The position numbers and the translations under genes are program-made. A DNA stretch of 33,965 nt, taken from an uncultured Verrucomicrobia subdivision 3 bacterium. Its GTDB lineage: Bacteria; Verrucomicrobiota; Verrucomicrobiia; Limisphaerales; UBA11358. The notes under the pieces were generated by a model. That model had not been told where the DNA came from, did no database searches, and saw only the letters and a program-made list of their open reading frames with translations. The DNA lies in assembly GCA_903850425.1 (NCBI GenBank), contig CAINLR010000047.1:1-33965 (forward strand). Reading direction: 5' to 3'. Shown here one piece after another: positions 31,324-33,965 of the stretch (positions are counted from its first letter, which is position 1; each line of letters begins with the position of its first letter).

Positions 31324-32841
31324 TCAGGTGATTGGTTGAGGTTTTTCGTTTTTGCTGACAGGCATCGGCGGCGTGACCGCGACCGGCGCGGGCGGACGCT
31401 TCTCGGTTGCCAGCAGTTTAATTTCTTCATCGTTGGTGCGACCAGGTGCGATGACTTCACCGGAGCGAAAGAGGTCGAGCATCGTTGCCTGACTGATGGC
31501 ACCAGCCTGCCACGCGGCGACCAGTGCGGTGATCTCCAGCGCCGACATGCCGGTAATGCTGAAGTCGGTATTCAGCGAAGCCAGCACGAGGTCGGGACCG
31601 ATGGCGTCAGGAATGGATTCGGTCGAGTTCCACCAATAGACCCAGCGCAGCACTTGTGTCAGCGATGCACTGATGCTCAGAGAGACGGTGTTGAGAATGG
31701 AGTTCTCGCCGGATTGACGGAGTTCGATGGCAGCGGCGGTTTCGCCGACGCGCTTCTGGGATTCGAGCATCCGGGTGCCGAGGACGGCCATGAGTTGCTC
31801 GTCACGATCCATCGCGCGTTCAAAGGTGGACAGACCTTGACCGTGGAATTCAAGATAGCCAGCCGTGGCGCCGGGCGCTTCGGCGACCCATGCCGTGCTA
31901 CTACCGATGCGAAGGCTGGAGTTCTTGTCGAAGCCAGAAACCCAAGCGGTAGGCAATGCGGTGTAGTGCATCCCATGCTTGTAGTCAGCATTCAGGCGGT
32001 AGTGGTCGAGATTGACAGCGAGGATGTCGGCCAGCGGGATCTTGTCCACTTCCGGCAGGGAGTGACGAGGACCGTGAAAGACAAAGGGAATCAGCGGCAG
32101 CGGTTTGCCGAGACGAAGCGGCGTGATGGTGTCAGTGAGCTTCCATTTCTTTTTGCCACGGTTGCGAGTGGCGGAAGTATTTTGACCATCAGAAAGGAAT
32201 TGCCAGATTTCGACTTGGTAAGACCAGTCGGCTTTTGCATCAGCAGTGGATTGCGGCGGCACGAGTTTCAGAACGCGGAGTTGCTGGATTTCTTCCGGCT
32301 CGAATGGATCATCTTCGGCGACGGGCGTTTGGCTGATTTCCTTGAGGACGACCAGCGTGAGGACGTTGCGACCATTGACCCGTTCCGTGTGCCAGTTGAT
32401 GATGTCTTCAGTCGAATAGGCGACGGAGTAAGCGCGCTGCTCGGCTTCGCTGTTCCAGTCAATCAAAGTGCCGGCACGACCGACGTTGATGATTTCCGTG
32501 ACGAGTTTTTTTGTGAAGGCAGACAGAGACGTGCCGAGCATGTCGGCATCTTCCACAAATTCGGTGAGTGCATCCGCCACGCCGCCGGATTCAGGAAGCT
32601 TGAAAGTTGGATCACGGCGGAAGATCAGACCGACAAAGCCATCAGCAGTGCGGGCGGAAGCGTTGAAGAAGGCGGCGCGATTTTTGTAAGCGAGATATTC
32701 TTTGTCATCCTGACAGTCGAGACGTGGAAGATATTTTTCGGCAGCAGATTTGACGGCATCTTCGCCAGCGAAGACATCACGCGCCCGTTGCCAGGCGAGG
32801 ACGTTTGCGTCGTAATCAGGATGTGTCGAATTGACGGGCAC
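31324..32841 (-). CDS. Phage portal-like protein (DUF4055 family), 505 aa
   Basis: HPDYDANVLAWQRARDVFAG and EKYLPRLDCQDDKEYLAYKN are the family's N-terminal signature; FFNASARTADGFVGLIFRRDP follows. Later blocks (PLPLIPFVFHGPRH, LADILAVNLDHYRLNADYKH, AVLGTRMLES) complete a portal-type fold of ~500 residues. DUF4055 proteins occupy the portal slot in many tailed phages. The start is GTG at 32841; no Shine-Dalgarno is visible. A terminase would normally be encoded just upstream, but none is seen. Confidence 0.86.
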   Translation of the reverse strand: MPVNSTHPDYDANVLAWQRARDVFAGEDAVKSAAEKYLPRLDCQDDKEYLAYKNRAAFFNASARTADGFVGLIFRRDPTFKLPESGGVADALTEFVEDADMLGTSLSAFTKKLVTEIINVGRAGTLIDWNSEAEQRAYSVAYSTEDIINWHTERVNGRNVLTLVVLKEISQTPVAEDDPFEPEEIQQLRVLKLVPPQSTADAKADWSYQVEIWQFLSDGQNTSATRNRGKKKWKLTDTITPLRLGKPLPLIPFVFHGPRHSLPEVDKIPLADILAVNLDHYRLNADYKHGMHYTALPTAWVSGFDKNSSLRIGSSTAWVAEAPGATAGYLEFHGQGLSTFERAMDRDEQLMAVLGTRMLESQKRVGETAAAIELRQSGENSILNTVSLSISASLTQVLRWVYWWNSTESIPDAIGPDLVLASLNTDFSITGMSALEITALVAAWQAGAISQATMLDLFRSGEVIAPGRTNDEEIKLLATEKRPPAPVAVTPPMPVSKNEKPQPIT

Positions 32842-33897
32842 GAGCGCACTTTAGCACGCGTTTTTGAAATTTTTTTGCAATGCCAAATCACCCACTAGAC
32901 GGATGCTGCCGCACGATGTCACACGCCGACAGACGCCGACATTTTTTTGCAATATTTCCACTTGACGGTTTTTCAATTCGGCCATGCGGCAGCAACAAAA
33001 TTAGTTCGCGTTGCTCAACAGGAAGTTTGTTCGCTGCGCTCAACAATGACGAATCGCGCGTCAAATTCACGGTCTCCATTTACGATGATCATTTCCCGCG
33101 CGCGGACGCCGGCGCTCATGCTGGCGGCGGCGGCTAACGCCACCGCTACGCCAGCACCGGCCAGCCTTCACAGGTTTACGAATGTTTTCTCACGGCTGGC
33201 CTTTCGCTGACAGCGCGCGCGATTCGGACGTCGCAGGTTGTCGGATGGTTGTAGGTCTTCTTCACGCTTTCAGGTTGGCGGATGATTTAGCGCGCTGTCC
33301 GGCGTTGAACTCCTCGTCGCTAACGCTCCTCGTCGTGGGTTGGTCACACTTCCGGCAGCGTGACCGAAGGCCGCGAGACTACGTCCGGCCACATCCAGCA
33401 TTATGGCCCAGGCTTCACCGAGCCGACACTTATACTCGTGCCTCGCATCAAGTATCGGCACGGTTCAGCCAGTGCCCGCTGCCTGACTCGACATTTTCCG
33501 CCCGCTCCATTCACTACCGCACTCCGCTACACAGATTACGCGGGATGCTCTCGCTCATTCCGACGGTCGCAAATTGCCGAGACAGGCATGGATTCAGGCG
33601 GGCACTCCCGTTGATCTTCGTTGGCTCCCTACGGTCGGGGACAGTTTGCTCGCGTTGCTCGGATAAATAATTGGGTTGGTTTTTTTGTGAAGGGCGCTTC
33701 GTTTTCAAGTCCATTTTTCACTGCTCACCGAGTCCCCTCAACCATCAGTCGCCTTGTCACGGCCTCACCCAAGACACCAGCCCGCCTCTCGCGGCTCCTT
33801 CTGAAGACCACTTCCACGGAGGAGGGCTAGGGGTTCGGCTTTTTCGCGAACAAGGCGACCGACGGATGAGGGGCGAGCAGTGCATAAAAAAAAGACT
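32842..33897. other. About 1 kb with no supportable gene upstream of the portal
   Basis: The first 150 bp carry a 13-bp direct repeat ATTTTTTTGCAAT (32869-32881 and 32941-32953), a tandem ACGCCGAC pair (about 32923-32940) and a 9-bp inverted repeat GCTGCCGCA/TGCGGCAGC (32905-32913, 32985-32993). Beyond 33000 the sequence is full of half-palindromic motifs such as TTCGCTGCGCTCAAC and CTCGCGTTGCTCGG. Frames of 60-160 codons on both strands have Arg/Ser/His-rich, non-protein-like composition. No terminase motif was found in any frame. It may be regulatory DNA followed by repeat debris. Confidence 0.55.
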
Positions 33898-33965
33898 ATG
33901 AAAACTACATCACAAAAAAAGACGAACAGGCTCCCTCAAGAATCGAAGCTAGTAGTGCCGCAGGC
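33898..33965 (+). CDS. Start of an unidentified gene, cut by the window end
   Basis: ATG at 33898 opens 22 codons (MKTTSQKKTNRLPQESKLVV...) to the window edge with no stop. The preceding AT-rich stretch (ATAAAAAAAAGACT) offers no clear Shine-Dalgarno. The polar, Lys/Gln-rich start is reasonable for a real protein, and it points away from the phage cassette. Too short to assign. Confidence 0.4.
   Translation, partial: MKTTSQKKTNRLPQESKLVVPQ

Noticed and set aside
30550-32898. 782-codon plus-strand open frame opposite portal and scaffold
   Set aside because: Very long, but the minus strand carries recognisable phage proteins with tight spacing; the plus reading has shadow-type composition.
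33182-33670. 162-codon plus-strand frame
   Set aside because: Arg/Ser/His-rich translation of half-palindromic repeat DNA, with no start signal or family.

Overview
The window looks like a chromosomal stretch from a free-living Verrucomicrobiota bacterium of the Pedosphaera/Limisphaerales type. This is inferred, because no 16S gene is present. The support is a squalene-hopene cyclase, a sensor kinase with a large extracytoplasmic beta-propeller, a hemicellulose-degradation locus, an unusual dksA-rpmG-rpsR operon and dispersed hairpin or heptamer repeats. GC is moderately high. Most genes start with ATG, a few with GTG.

1-4300 is a mobile-element scar. It holds a nested inverted repeat, an AbiEi/AbiEii-type toxin-antitoxin pair, paired 12-bp direct repeats next to a tRNA 3'-end fragment (likely attachment site), a HigBA toxin-antitoxin pair and the last ~64 codons of a tyrosine recombinase.

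4301-14600 is mostly housekeeping. On the minus strand are shc-pyrK, preceded by a stress/redox group (pirin, a small membrane protein, YceI, a WrbA-like flavoprotein). On the plus strand are a PTS EIIA-like protein with a LysR regulator, then a DHH phosphoesterase, RNase PH, a histidine phosphatase, PrmA and a 54-residue basic protein. 14925-16911 (minus) carries a DksA-like protein, L33 and S18, with FolE2 upstream. A secreted endonuclease/exonuclease/phosphatase-family protein follows at 16979.

17920-25861 is a partly decayed plant-polysaccharide locus. Intact genes are a NarL-type regulator, a propeller sensor kinase, a CE15-type glucuronoyl esterase and a GH51-type arabinofuranosidase. 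Around them lie three remnants: the 5' end of a GH35-type beta-galactosidase, the 3' end of a GH8-like gene, and a GH2-like gene cut down to its two ends. Between the kinase and the esterase sits a candidate small RNA ending in a strong intrinsic terminator.

26430-33965 starts with an initiator tRNA-Met gene that has its own promoter and terminator. It is followed by a minus-strand phage head cassette: portal, scaffold, major capsid protein, small head proteins, LamG protein, DnaT-like protein and two membrane proteins. No terminase, tail or integrase gene is visible. About 1 kb upstream of the portal carries no supportable gene, and the window ends in the first 22 codons of a plus-strand frame.
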